Shown in pieces: positions 9,871 to 18,254 of a stretch of 64,000 nt of DNA. Source of the stretch: Alphaproteobacteria bacterium (GTDB lineage: Bacteria; Pseudomonadota; Alphaproteobacteria; Caulobacterales; Aquidulcibacteraceae); contig WGNI01000004.1 of the NCBI GenBank assembly GCA_016124655.1, forward strand, positions 62,001 through 126,000, read 5' to 3'. Every line of letters begins with the position of its first letter. The first letter of the stretch is position 1. The translations under genes and the position numbers were made by a program. The notes under the pieces are model-generated. The model did not search any database. It was not told the origin of the DNA and was given only the letters and a program-made list of their open reading frames with translations.

Positions 9871-10222
9871 CTAATCCTTCAACGCTTCCAGAATAACGCC
9901 CAATACGCCGTCCAAATCCGCAAAAAACATCGGCGTTTGACACGCGCACCACGCGCCAGCCGGCGCGTTCGAGAAACGCGGTGCGGTCTGCGTCGAAGAT
10001 TTTCTGCTCCTGGCGATCATGCGACGGGCCGTCGACTTCGATCACGAGGCGCGCGGCGACGCAGGCGAAATCGACGACGTATGGCCCGATCACGTGTTCG
10101 CGTCGGAATTTAGTTTGCTGAAAGCGCCGTCCGCGCAGCGCGCGCCACAGGATCGCTTCCGCGGCGGTCGGTTCGTGGCGGTTGTTCTTGGCGCGTTGGA
10201 GCGACTCCACTTTGCGCGCCAT
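9871..10222 (-). pseudogene. DUF559-type endonuclease-fold protein, frameshifted near its 3' end
   Basis: The family core is clear: AEAILWRALRGRRF, FRREHVIGPYVVDFAC, LVIEVDGPSHD and FLERAGWRVVRVSNADVF. It is a very-short-patch-repair-like PD-(D/E)XK fold (DUF559), about 117 residues when intact. At the six-A run 9922-9927 the frame breaks. Removing one A restores ADLDGVLGVILEALKD and a stop at 9871, which matches the family end. As written, the frame runs on into the palindromic element and stops at 9821. This is either a true slip mutation or a homopolymer error. The start at 10222 lies two bases after the stop of the upstream Uma2 gene. Confidence 0.85.
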
Positions 10223-10224
10223 TG

Positions 10225-10758
10225 CTAGCGCAGTGACGACAGCGCCAAACCCGCCGCAAATCCTTCCAGCATCGCATCGGGCGCAATCACGCGCGCGGCG
10301 GCGCCGGCAAACACGTGCGTGTCCTTGGTTTCGGCATTGATGACCCAATAGGGATCAACGCCGTGCTTGGCGTAGAGCGCGGCCTTCGGCCCAAGATCAA
10401 ACGCCAGCGAGCTATCAGCGATTTCGATGAGCAGCTGCACGTCCGGCCCGCGCACATCCTCCGGCAGGATGTGTTCGGGATAGATCATGATGTCGGGTTC
10501 GACGAATGTGTTCTCCGCCAAATAGAGCGTAGACTCCACGGCGATCACCAGGCCTGGGGGCAAGCGCTTGGCCAGCCACATGTTCAGGCGAACCTTCAGC
10601 CATTCATGCTTATTATGCTTGGGCGACATCAGCGCGAGCTCCCCCTCGATCAGCTCGACGCGCTCGTCCGGCCGCAGGACGCCGCCTTCAACCATTTTGA
10701 AGACGTCCTGCGTGGTGAATTTCCGGGCCATGCGGGCGGGGGCGATTGGCGCGTTCAT
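10225..10758 (-). CDS. Uma2-family (DUF820) putative endonuclease
   Basis: 177 residues. The Uma2 fold is PD-(D/E)XK-like. The N-terminal FTTQDVFKMVEGGVL and VELIEGELALMSP, then FVEPDIMIY and LLIEIADSSLAFD (candidate acidic metal ligands), and DPYWVINAETK are all in family order. Such proteins are common as small dispersed genes, and their biological substrate is not settled. ATG 10758 is preferred to the upstream ATG 10776 because the family starts close to the FTTQD segment. It is probably cotranscribed with the frameshifted DUF559 gene. Confidence 0.85.
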   Translation of the reverse strand: MNAPIAPARMARKFTTQDVFKMVEGGVLRPDERVELIEGELALMSPKHNKHEWLKVRLNMWLAKRLPPGLVIAVESTLYLAENTFVEPDIMIYPEHILPEDVRGPDVQLLIEIADSSLAFDLGPKAALYAKHGVDPYWVINAETKDTHVFAGAAARVIAPDAMLEGFAAGLALSSLR

Positions 10759-10854
10759 GACGCGTCTATAGCACATCGGCGGCGACCGCGCCTTCCCCCA
10801 TTCCGCTAAACTTATCCCCGGGCGGAAAAACCGTGCGATGCTTGCGCATCACCC

Positions 10855-11385
10855 ATGAGCGATCCGCTCCCTCCCCGGCCCGATGCGGGCACGCTTGCAG
10901 CACACCAGATTATGCTGCGCGCCTTCCTGTTGCGGATCGCGGCGGCGCTTCTGGAATTGTTTGTCGATGACGCAAGCATGCCGCGCTGGCTGCGCGCGCG
11001 TATGCACAAGGCGTTGCGCGACGCTGCGCTGTGGGTGAAGTGCCACTTGTTTTTGATGGCGGCAAGTCATCCGGTTGCGCGGCGGCGCACCTCGTCCCCC
11101 TTGCCGGTCAATGCGGGCCCAGGCCTTTTTGCAGCACGTCCACGCGGAAGCGCGTTGCGGCGGCTGACGCGCGGCATTCTCCCGCGCACGCGGCGCAGCG
11201 GGCTGTTCGCGCGCATTGCGGTTCTGCGCGCGGTTCTCGACGCGCCCGAACGCTTCATCGCGCGGCTGAAAAAGCGCCGCCAGCGCGGACTGACGGCGGT
11301 TGCGCTGCGCCCGCGCATCGTGCGCATGCACGCCCTGATAGCGCTTGCTTTGCCCATCACGCCGGCGCACGCCGACACGTCGTAG
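10855..11385 (+). CDS. Hypothetical protein, Arg-rich
   Basis: A 176-residue frame of unknown function. A hydrophobic helix (AHQIMLRAFLLRIAAALLELFVDD) lies near residues 15-40. A basic middle rich in RRR clusters and a second short hydrophobic stretch at the end (MHALIALALPITPAHA) follow. No family is recognised. The opposite strand also has an open frame here, but it is Arg/Gln-rich and looks like a codon shadow. Codon third positions are GC-rich in this frame, which favours it. Confidence 0.45.
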   Translation: MSDPLPPRPDAGTLAAHQIMLRAFLLRIAAALLELFVDDASMPRWLRARMHKALRDAALWVKCHLFLMAASHPVARRRTSSPLPVNAGPGLFAARPRGSALRRLTRGILPRTRRSGLFARIAVLRAVLDAPERFIARLKKRRQRGLTAVALRPRIVRMHALIALALPITPAHADTS

Positions 11386-11486
11386 CCCCTTCCACATCCC
11401 GGACTCACTCACGCGCGAAGCCGGCGTTTCGCGCGGCGCCGGCGCATGCCTCGCATCAGCCCGCCTTGTTGTGCTACGCTCCGTCC

Positions 11487-11924
11487 ATGGCCGTCACGCA
11501 TTCCCATTCCGCGGCGCGCATCGAGCGCCCTTCCGCCAGAACGCTGCGCCGCGCGGGCCTTGCAGCGGTTTGCGCGCTGGCGATTGCGGGCGCGTGGGCT
11601 GCATCGGACCCCGCGCCGATGCTGCGCGCCGATCCGGAACTGGCTGCGCTGTTGCGCGGGATGGCGGCGCTGAAAGCGCTTCTGGCGCTGGGCGCGGGCG
11701 CCGCGGTGTTCTGGCGGTTCGGGCTGCCGATCTCCAACGGCGCAGCGGCGCTTTATGCGCTGTGCGTTGCGGCCCTGTTCGCGGGGGCGACCGCGATCTG
11801 GCAATTGAGCCATATCGGCGCCATCGCGATTGCGTTTCATGGCGCGCTGATCGCGCTGGGCGTGCTGGCGCTGCGCGACGAACCGATCGCGGCGAAGGCG
11901 TTCAGGTCAAGAGATCGCGCTTGA
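11487..11924 (+). CDS. Small integral membrane protein of unknown function
   Basis: 145 residues with four predicted membrane helices: ALAIAGAWAASD (residues 30-45), AALKALLALGAGAAVFW, AALYALCVAALFAGATAIW and AIAIAFHGALIALGVLAL. The frame is open upstream, but ATG 11487 gives a compact protein with a short basic N-terminus. The 3' end overlaps the convergent MFS gene by 23 bases. No family is recognised. Confidence 0.6.
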   Translation: MAVTHSHSAARIERPSARTLRRAGLAAVCALAIAGAWAASDPAPMLRADPELAALLRGMAALKALLALGAGAAVFWRFGLPISNGAAALYALCVAALFAGATAIWQLSHIGAIAIAFHGALIALGVLALRDEPIAAKAFRSRDRA

Positions 11925-13248
11925 TCGTGCGCGCGGCGAGCATGAAGTGCACGGCCGCCCAGAGATTGAACAGCGACAGGATCAGGATCGAAAGCCGCAA
12001 GCCGCTTGCTTCTGCGGATGCGCAAATATCGGCGCGCACGGCGGCGCCGCACGCCTCGGCAAAGCCCTGACCCACGGCTTCGCGCACGGCGGCGTCGGAG
12101 AATTGATCGGACATCCAGCCGGCGAAGACGGGGCCCACGCCCATGCCGATCAGGCTTGAGATGAAAATGAAAACCGCCACCGCCATGGCGCGCGTTTGCG
12201 GGCGCGCGAGGCCCTGCACGGTTGCGAAGGTCGGGCCGTAATAGAACGTGGCTGCAAAGGTCGGCGCGGCGACGAGCGCGAGCGCGACCCATTTGTCGGG
12301 CACGTAAAGCGCGCCGGCGAAGAGCGGCGCGCAGATGACGATCGCGGATGCAGGCACAAGCAAGGTCGCAGCGACGCTGCGCGTGCGGAATCGATCGGCC
12401 AGCTGGCCGCCGCTCCAGGCGCCCAATGCGCCGGCGAGGCCGACGACGAGACCAAGCGAGAGACCGAGCTGGCCATAGGACATGCCGTGGATGCGCACAA
12501 AAAACGCCGCATAAAACGCGGCGAATCCGTAGGCGACGAAGGCCACAAGGGTCGCTGCGGCGCAGAGGTGCCAATAGGTCGGCTTCCGCGCGAGTTCGCG
12601 CAAAGCCGGTCCCAGCGCGCCCGGCTCGGGCGCGGTGTGGGCTGTGCTGCGGCGCGGCTCCTTCAGCGTGAAGGCGACAATGAGCGCCACGATGAGGCCC
12701 GGCACGCCGGCCAGCATGAATGCTTCACGCCAGGAGAAATGATCGACGACCCAGCCGCCGGCGGCGTAGGCGAGAAAGGCGCCGAGCGGAATGCCGATGG
12801 CGTACCAGCCGAAGGCGCCGGCGCGCGTCTCAGGGGGAAAATAGTCGGCAATCAAAGAATGCGTCGCGGGACCCGATCCGGCCTCGCCGACGCCCACGCC
12901 CACGCGGGCGAGAAACAATTGCGTGAAGGTCTGCGCCATGCCGCACAGGATCGTCATCGCCGACCACACGGCGATGGCGGTGGCGATGATGCGCGGGCGA
13001 TGCCAGCGATCGGCCAGCCAGGCCACGGGAATGCTGAGCGTGGTGTACATCAGCGCGAAAGAGAGGCCCGCGGTGAGCCCGACCTCGCTGTCGGTGAGGT
13101 TCAGGTCGCGCTTGATGGGCTCTGCCAGGATGGCGATGATTTGCCGATCGAGAAAATTGATCAGCGCCACGAGCGTGAGAACGCCCAGCGCGTAGCGCGT
13201 ATAGAGGCCCGATGCGGCGGGGGCGCCGGCGGCGGCGGTTGTCGTCAC
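11902..13248 (-). CDS. MFS transporter, spinster-like
   Basis: 448 residues with twelve probable membrane helices. The first helix ends in the LINFLDRQIIAILAEPIKRD signature common to the spinster-like/hexuronate branch. The MFS loop motif is present as LADRWHRPRI, and ARVGVGVGEAGSGPATHSL follows. It probably moves a small organic molecule across the inner membrane, but the substrate is not predictable. It faces a short 140-bp gap with the crotonase gene upstream, so it likely has its own promoter there. Confidence 0.9.
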   Translation of the reverse strand: MTTTAAAGAPAASGLYTRYALGVLTLVALINFLDRQIIAILAEPIKRDLNLTDSEVGLTAGLSFALMYTTLSIPVAWLADRWHRPRIIATAIAVWSAMTILCGMAQTFTQLFLARVGVGVGEAGSGPATHSLIADYFPPETRAGAFGWYAIGIPLGAFLAYAAGGWVVDHFSWREAFMLAGVPGLIVALIVAFTLKEPRRSTAHTAPEPGALGPALRELARKPTYWHLCAAATLVAFVAYGFAAFYAAFFVRIHGMSYGQLGLSLGLVVGLAGALGAWSGGQLADRFRTRSVAATLLVPASAIVICAPLFAGALYVPDKWVALALVAAPTFAATFYYGPTFATVQGLARPQTRAMAVAVFIFISSLIGMGVGPVFAGWMSDQFSDAAVREAVGQGFAEACGAAVRADICASAEASGLRLSILILSLFNLWAAVHFMLAARTIKRDLLT

Positions 13249-13391
13249 GGGCCTCTCCCTGGCCGCGCCGTGTTTAAAAAACCGGACGGCTTGTTTTCTT
13301 GTCGGGGATCAGCCTGCCCTGCCGCCGCCCGCGCGGCAAGCCGCCGCACGGATGAAAGTGGGCTCAGGGGCGAGACCGCAGGTCGCGCGCG

Positions 13392-14153
13392 CTATTTGCC
13401 CTTCCAGTTCGGCTTGCGCTTCTCGGCGAAGGCGGCGGCGCCTTCACGCGCGTCTTCGGAGGTGAAGACGGGGCCGACGATTTCCTGCTGCTTGCGCCAC
13501 ATCTCTTCTTCGCTCCAGGCGCCGGATTCGCGGATCACCTGTTTGGACTTCTGCACCGCCAGCGGGCCATTGGCGGCGATGGCGGCGGCGAGCTCCAACG
13601 CGCCGTCGAGCGCGGGCCCGCTGACGAGGCGGTTCACCAGGCCCACTTCATAGGCGCGGGCGGCGGGCATGAAATCGCCGGTCAGCGCCAGCTCCATGGC
13701 GACGCGGGCGGGAATTTGTTTCGGCAGGCGCAAAAGACCGCCGGCGGCGGCGGCCAGGCCGCGCTTGACTTCGGGGATGCCGAACTTCGCGTTCTCGTTG
13801 GCGACGATGAGATCGCAGGCGATGGCGAGCTCCAGGCCGCCGGCGAGCGCGTAGCCGTCGACCGCTGCGATCAGCGGCTTGGCCGGCGGTTTTTCGGTGA
13901 GGCCGGCGAAGCCGCGGCCGCGGATCGAGGGCGTTTCGCCGGCGAGGAAGCCTTTCAGATCCATGCCGGAGCAGAACGTGCCGCCGGCGCCGGTGATGAT
14001 CCCAACGCGCAGATCGGCTTCGCCGTCGAGCCGGTCCATCGCGGCGGCCACGCCTTCGGCGAGCGCGCGGTTGGCGGCGTTCTTCGCTTCGGGCCGGTTG
14101 AGCGTGACGATCAGAACGCCGTCGCGCACGTCAGTCAGGACCACTTCGGACAT
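13392..14153 (-). CDS. Enoyl-CoA hydratase/isomerase family protein (crotonase)
   Basis: 253 residues. The crotonase fold is shown by LNRPEAKNA, the oxyanion-hole strands GGTFCSGMDLKG and GYALAGGLELAIACD, and the catalytic region KFGIPEVKRGL, which retains the Glu expected of hydratases. It probably acts on a CoA thioester in fatty-acid or aromatic-acid breakdown. The start at 14153 (MSEVVLTDV) fits family length. An in-frame ATG 21 codons upstream is less likely. The lipase and SCP2 genes upstream on the same strand suggest lipid use. Confidence 0.92.
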   Translation of the reverse strand: MSEVVLTDVRDGVLIVTLNRPEAKNAANRALAEGVAAAMDRLDGEADLRVGIITGAGGTFCSGMDLKGFLAGETPSIRGRGFAGLTEKPPAKPLIAAVDGYALAGGLELAIACDLIVANENAKFGIPEVKRGLAAAAGGLLRLPKQIPARVAMELALTGDFMPAARAYEVGLVNRLVSGPALDGALELAAAIAANGPLAVQKSKQVIRESGAWSEEEMWRKQQEIVGPVFTSEDAREGAAAFAEKRKPNWKGK

Positions 14154-14239
14154 TGCTTCTCTCCACCATGTTGCATTCGCTCGCGCGACCTTGGCGCGGC
14201 GAACGCTTGCGCTCAAGGCGCCGTGGCGGGAAGCGCGGC

Positions 14240-15196
14240 TTAGGCGGTTGCGTCGGCGGGCGTGGGCGATGCGACGCGCGCGGCGAGGTCATCAAACGCT
14301 GCGAGGAATTGCGCGCGGATGTCGTCGGTCTCCATCATGAGTTCATGATAGGCCCCGGGGACGGTGATGTGTTTGGCGTTCGGCAACAGACCCGCGACAG
14401 CGAGATGGCTGTCATTGTCGACAAGCTTTTCTTCTCCAGCGCTGACGACGACCACGGGGATCGCCACGTGGGCCAGCGCTTCAGGTTTGCGGAAGCCGTG
14501 AATGGCTTTGAGCGCAGCGCGCAGCCAGGCATAGGTCGGGCCGGCGATGGCGAGATCGGGATTGGCGGCGAGGATGTCCTGGCCGCGTTCATGGCGTTCG
14601 CGGGAATGGGTGACGCGCTGATCCTCGAACGGCTCACGCGCCCATTGCTTGGCGGGGCTGGAGACAAAGCCCTTCCCCGCGCCAACGGCGTAGGCGGCGG
14701 ACGCCAGGAGGCTCGCGCCGGGCGGCGCCTTGATGCCCCACATCGGCGCTGAAAACAGCGCCGCGGCGGGATGCAAATAGCCCTGCTGCAGGCCGCGCAG
14801 GATGATGCCGCCGCCCATGGAGTGCGCGACGATGATGCGCGGGCGCGGCAGGCGATCGGTCCAGGTGCGAATCGCGAAGGCCAGATCCTTGGCGGGCCGA
14901 TCGAGCGTTTCGAGGTGGCCTTTCAGCGGGTTCTTGGTGGCGCGCTCGGAGAGCCCCTGCCCGCGCCAATCCACGCACAGCACGCAAAATCCGCGCGCCT
15001 GAAAATCTTTGATGGGCTCGAAATATTTCTCGATGAATTCGGTGCGGCCCGGGCACAGCACCACGGTGCCGCGGGGATTGGCGGGTCCCGGCGCGAAGGC
15101 AAAGCGCAGCCGGGCCCCGTCCTTACTCGTCAGCCAAAGCTCCTCAAGACCTTCCGGGGCAGGATTGCCCGGCGTCTGGACAAAGCCTTGGCTCAT
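14240..15196 (-). CDS. Alpha/beta hydrolase, monoacylglycerol-lipase-like
   Basis: 318 residues, with no signal peptide. LCPGRTEFIEKYFEPIKDF and CVDWRGQGLSER are typical of the serine aminopeptidase S33/lysophospholipase group. The nucleophile elbow is AHSMGG, the acid lies near VVVSAGEEKLVD and the His in VPGAYHELM. It likely hydrolyses an acyl ester. It begins ten bases after the SCP2-like gene ends, so the two form an operon. Confidence 0.9.
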   Translation of the reverse strand: MSQGFVQTPGNPAPEGLEELWLTSKDGARLRFAFAPGPANPRGTVVLCPGRTEFIEKYFEPIKDFQARGFCVLCVDWRGQGLSERATKNPLKGHLETLDRPAKDLAFAIRTWTDRLPRPRIIVAHSMGGGIILRGLQQGYLHPAAALFSAPMWGIKAPPGASLLASAAYAVGAGKGFVSSPAKQWAREPFEDQRVTHSRERHERGQDILAANPDLAIAGPTYAWLRAALKAIHGFRKPEALAHVAIPVVVVSAGEEKLVDNDSHLAVAGLLPNAKHITVPGAYHELMMETDDIRAQFLAAFDDLAARVASPTPADATA

Positions 15197-15206
15197 AAAC
15201 CCATCC

Positions 15207-15506
15207 TTATTGGCGGAGCTTGGCCATGACGCTTTGCAGCTGCATCGCCACGCCCATGTCGCCCAGCACTTTCAACTTGCCTTGCATGAAAGCGGCCGTC
15301 GGGTCGAGCTTGCCTTCGGCCATGGCGACGAAATCTTCCAGCTTGATGGAAATGGTGGTGTCGGCGGCGGCGTCTTCCTGGCTGACCGCGCCGGCGGCGC
15401 CGTCGAGGAAAATCTTTCCGGCGTCGCCGAAATCGAACTTCACCTTCTTGCCCGGCACCGTCGCGCTGGCGCTGGAAAACCGTTGATAGATATCGTCGAA
15501 AGTCAT
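15207..15506 (-). CDS. SCP2 sterol-binding domain protein
   Basis: A 99-residue single-domain protein. KVKFDFGDAGKIFLDG, DTTISIKLEDFVAMAEGKLD and AFMQGKLKVLGDMGVAMQLQ are the hallmark strands and helix of the SCP2 fold. SCP2-fold proteins bind lipids or acyl-CoA in a hydrophobic tunnel. It is first in an operon with the alpha/beta hydrolase, which supports a role in presenting lipid substrates. Confidence 0.93.
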   Translation of the reverse strand: MTFDDIYQRFSSASATVPGKKVKFDFGDAGKIFLDGAAGAVSQEDAAADTTISIKLEDFVAMAEGKLDPTAAFMQGKLKVLGDMGVAMQLQSVMAKLRQ

Positions 15507-15668
15507 GCCTGCGTCTCCTCACGGCCCAGCGCACGCGGCGCAGGGATTTGCGTCCATAGAGGGCCGCTGACCGGGCGGCCGTCCGGCGCCTGGCGGCGCG
15601 GACCGCGACAGGCCCCGCCGTTACACACCAGACGCGCGACCCAAGCAAGCTGACGCGGGCGTCACTTT

Positions 15669-16574
15669 TTAGTTTTGCGGCAACGCATCCTCTTCCGGTT
15701 CGGTGGGCGCGACCTCGCCGGGCATGCGTTTGCGGAATTTCAACGTCATGCGGTCGCTTTCGCCGACGGCGTCGTACGGTCTGCGATCGAAGGCGGGATC
15801 CTCCGGTTGGCCGAGCGGGGCGGTGCGCCGGGTCGGCGGCAGCGTCCAGACGCCGAAGGGGTGGTCGCGATCGTCGTTCGGATTGGCGTTGAGGTCGCTG
15901 GCGGCGACGAAGTCGAAGCCCGCTTCGGCGGCGAGCGCTTTGACATAGGCTTCCTGGACATAGCCGGTCCGGGCTAGTGGATCCTGCACGCCGTTGGACG
16001 CGCCGCGGTGCTGCTCCACGCCGAGAACGCCGCCAGGTTTGAGCGCCTGGAACAGATCGGCGAAGGCCTTTTCCGCAAAGCCGCCGGCCATGAAGGTGTG
16101 CACGTTGCGGCAGACGATGGCGAGATCGACGCTTTCGGCCGGCGCGGGAGGACCGGATCGGGGCGAAAGCGCGCCGCGCTCCACCAGACCAAAGCGATCG
16201 GGATCGGCGATGAAGCGCTGGCCGAACGCGGCCATTGTGTCCTTTTGCGCTTGCGTGGCTTCGTCCATCGGCCATTCGGCGACGATCAAGCGCCCGGCAT
16301 TGCGCGCGAGGTACGGCGCGATGATCGCGGTGTACCAGCCGAGGCCGGGATAGACTTCCAGCACGGTCATGCCGGGCGCCAGGCCCCAGAACTCCAGCGT
16401 CTCGCGGGGATGGCGGAAGGGATCGCGCGCGCGCTCGGCGGGCGTGCGCCAGTCCCCGGCGATGGCCCAATCGAGCGTGCCCGGCGGCGGCCCGCCGGCA
16501 TCGCCAGATCGCGCGCATGCGGCTGTAGACGCTGCAGCGATCAGCGAAACGGCGCGGCGGCGGGTGAGCTGCAT
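15669..16574 (-). CDS. Secreted methyltransferase-like lipoprotein (COG4798 type), copy 2
   Basis: 301 residues. The N-terminus has a twin-arginine-like MQLTRRRAVSLIAAASTAAC in which the final Cys fits a lipobox. It should therefore leave the cytoplasm. The body is a Rossmann methyltransferase fold: motif I MTVLEVYPGLGWYT, motif IV DLAIVCRNVHTF, and the family-specific VEQHRG and DHPFGVWTLPP. SAM is not expected in the periplasm, so the activity is open. It is a tandem paralogue of the next upstream gene, with about 50 bases between them. Confidence 0.85.
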   Translation of the reverse strand: MQLTRRRAVSLIAAASTAACARSGDAGGPPPGTLDWAIAGDWRTPAERARDPFRHPRETLEFWGLAPGMTVLEVYPGLGWYTAIIAPYLARNAGRLIVAEWPMDEATQAQKDTMAAFGQRFIADPDRFGLVERGALSPRSGPPAPAESVDLAIVCRNVHTFMAGGFAEKAFADLFQALKPGGVLGVEQHRGASNGVQDPLARTGYVQEAYVKALAAEAGFDFVAASDLNANPNDDRDHPFGVWTLPPTRRTAPLGQPEDPAFDRRPYDAVGESDRMTLKFRKRMPGEVAPTEPEEDALPQN

Positions 16575-16627
16575 TTCGCCGCTCTGCCCGCAGCCGCGCG
16601 CGAAGTCAAAATGGCGCCGCTCTCCAA

Positions 16628-17509
16628 TCAGGCCGGCTTCACGAAGCGAAGCGTCATGCGGTCGCTTTCGCCAATCGCGTCGTACGGGGCGCGATCGAAG
16701 GTCGGGTCGGCGGGCTGACCCTGCGGCGAGGTGCGGGCCACGGGCTGCAGCGTCCAGACGCCGAAGGGATGATCGCGATCATCGGCCGGATTGGCGTTGA
16801 TCTCGGAGCGGCCGGCGAGCACGAGGCCGGCGCGCTGGGCGGCTTCGATGACGTAGGATTCCGGCACATAGCCGGTTGGCGCGACGGTCGCGACGTCGGC
16901 GCCGTCGGGCGCGCGATGCTGCTCCACGGCCAAGACGCCGCCCGGCTTCAGGGCGCGGGCGAACTCCGCCATGAAGCGATCGGTGGCGCCGTCGCGGCGG
17001 GCCCAGTTGTGGAAGGCGCGCGCAACCAGGATGAAGTCCGCGCTGGCGTCGGGCACGGCGAGGCCGGAGGTCAGGCCGAAATCGACGACCTGGGTTTGGC
17101 CGTAGCGCGGATCGGAGGCGAGTTTCGCTTCGATGCCGGCGCGGGCGGCGCGGCCGGCGTCGGAGAGATTGGGGCTTTGCATGTCGACATAGCCGGCGAT
17201 GTAGCGGCCGCCGGTGGATGCTGCGTACGGGGCGAGGATTTCGGTCCACCAGGCGCCGCTGCCGGGCTCGATCTCGACGATGGTCATGCCGGGCGCGACG
17301 CCCCAGAAGGCCAGCGCAGCGGCGGGGTGACGGTAGGCGTCGCGGGACTTGTTGTCGGCGGAGCGCAGATCCGAGGCGACGAAGGGCGCAAGCGTTACAG
17401 CCGTGGTCGCGGGCGCAGCAGCCGGCGCGGGGGCCGACTCCTCCACAGGCTGTGACGCGCACGCCGCCAAGCTCAACGCGGCCAGCGCCGCGGCGATTGT
17501 CCTGATCAT
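16628..17509 (-). CDS. Secreted methyltransferase-like lipoprotein (COG4798 type), copy 1
   Basis: 293 residues starting at MIRTIAAALAALSLAAC, a clear type II signal peptide. An upstream in-frame ATG at 17542 would spoil the signal. An Ala/Pro linker follows. The fold then carries MTIVEIEPGSGAWWTEIL (motif I), DFILVARAFHNW, VEQHRAPDG and DHPFGVWTLQP. About half of the motif positions match the downstream paralogue. The two genes are probably cotranscribed. The substrate is unknown. Confidence 0.85.
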   Translation of the reverse strand: MIRTIAAALAALSLAACASQPVEESAPAPAAAPATTAVTLAPFVASDLRSADNKSRDAYRHPAAALAFWGVAPGMTIVEIEPGSGAWWTEILAPYAASTGGRYIAGYVDMQSPNLSDAGRAARAGIEAKLASDPRYGQTQVVDFGLTSGLAVPDASADFILVARAFHNWARRDGATDRFMAEFARALKPGGVLAVEQHRAPDGADVATVAPTGYVPESYVIEAAQRAGLVLAGRSEINANPADDRDHPFGVWTLQPVARTSPQGQPADPTFDRAPYDAIGESDRMTLRFVKPA

Positions 17510-17587
17510 GATGTCCCTCCGGTTTTCGTCGCGGCGGACCATACCGGCGGCGCGCGCGATGGCCAGTCACGCGACGGTGAGCCGCCT

Positions 17588-17615
17588 CTTGAACGCGATG
17601 AAGCGGCGCCTACCT
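17588..17615 (+). promoter_or_regulatory. RpoH (sigma-32)-like promoter of the hsp20 gene
   Basis: CTTG at 17588-17591, 17 bases, then CCTACCT at 17609-17615. This matches the alphaproteobacterial heat-shock consensus CTTG-N17/18-CYTATNT except at one position. It lies about 140 bases before the hsp20 start, leaving room for the leader described below. Confidence 0.6.
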
Positions 17616-17694
17616 GAAGGGCGTCGGCGCGCTCCCCGGAGGCGCCGGCAGGACGACAAGGCCGCCGTTTCGGGGCTTTGGCCGTCCCTCGAAA

Positions 17695-17750
17695 ACGTCC
17701 GCCTGGATAGCGGGCGTCCCCATGTCGCTTAACCTTTGGAGGACATGTTC
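17695..17750 (+). promoter_or_regulatory. ROSE-like RNA thermometer in the hsp20 leader
   Basis: The last hairpin pairs CAUGUC (17721-17726) with GACAUG (17742-17747). It continues past an unpaired G (17727) as CUU with GAG, burying the GGAGGA ribosome site (17738-17743). The UCGCU facing AGGA around a bulged G is the UYGCU signature of ROSE elements. A second stem (17695-17702 with 17710-17717) precedes it. ROSE leaders control Hsp20 genes in alphaproteobacteria by melting at high temperature. Confidence 0.75.
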
Positions 17751-18218
17751 ATGGCGACCACCGATCTCTCTCCCCTGTACCGCACGCTTGTGGGCTTCGA
17801 CCGCATCTCCAGCCTGATCGATCAGGCCACGCGGCTCGACACCGCGACGGGCTATCCGCCCTTCAATGTCGAGCAAGTCGACGATAACGCCTTCCGCATC
17901 GAATTGGCGGTGGCGGGCTTTGCGCAAGACGATCTGGCCATCGAGTACAAGCAGAACACGCTGATCGTGGCCGGCAAGCGCACGCAGCCGGACGACGGCC
18001 GCACCTTCCTGCATCGCGGCATTGCGGAGCGCTCGTTTGAACGGCGCTTCTCGCTGGCCGACCATGTGCGCGTCGATTCCGCGAAGCTGGAGAACGGCTT
18101 GCTGACGATTGATCTGGTGCGCGAGCTGCCGGAAGCGCTGAAGCCGCGCAAGATTGAAATCGGCGCTGCAAAGCCTGTGAAAGCCCGCGTCGTCGACGCT
18201 GCGAACGAAGCCGCGTAA
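17751..18218 (+). CDS. Small heat-shock protein, Hsp20 family
   Basis: 155 residues. The start MATTDLSPLYRTLVGFDRI is the usual IbpA-like beginning in alphaproteobacteria. The alpha-crystallin domain runs from about residue 38 to 130 (YPPFNVEQVDDNAFRIELAV, FERRFSLADHV, LENGLLTIDL). It prevents aggregation of denatured proteins. ATG 17751 is preferred over ATG 17745 because GGAGGA is seven bases before 17751 but only one base before 17745. Upstream are an RpoH-like promoter and a ROSE-like leader; downstream is a strong terminator. Confidence 0.95.
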   Translation: MATTDLSPLYRTLVGFDRISSLIDQATRLDTATGYPPFNVEQVDDNAFRIELAVAGFAQDDLAIEYKQNTLIVAGKRTQPDDGRTFLHRGIAERSFERRFSLADHVRVDSAKLENGLLTIDLVRELPEALKPRKIEIGAAKPVKARVVDAANEAA

Positions 18219-18254
18219 TCCGCTTCTCTTTCCCCTCCCACTCGATATGCCTTG

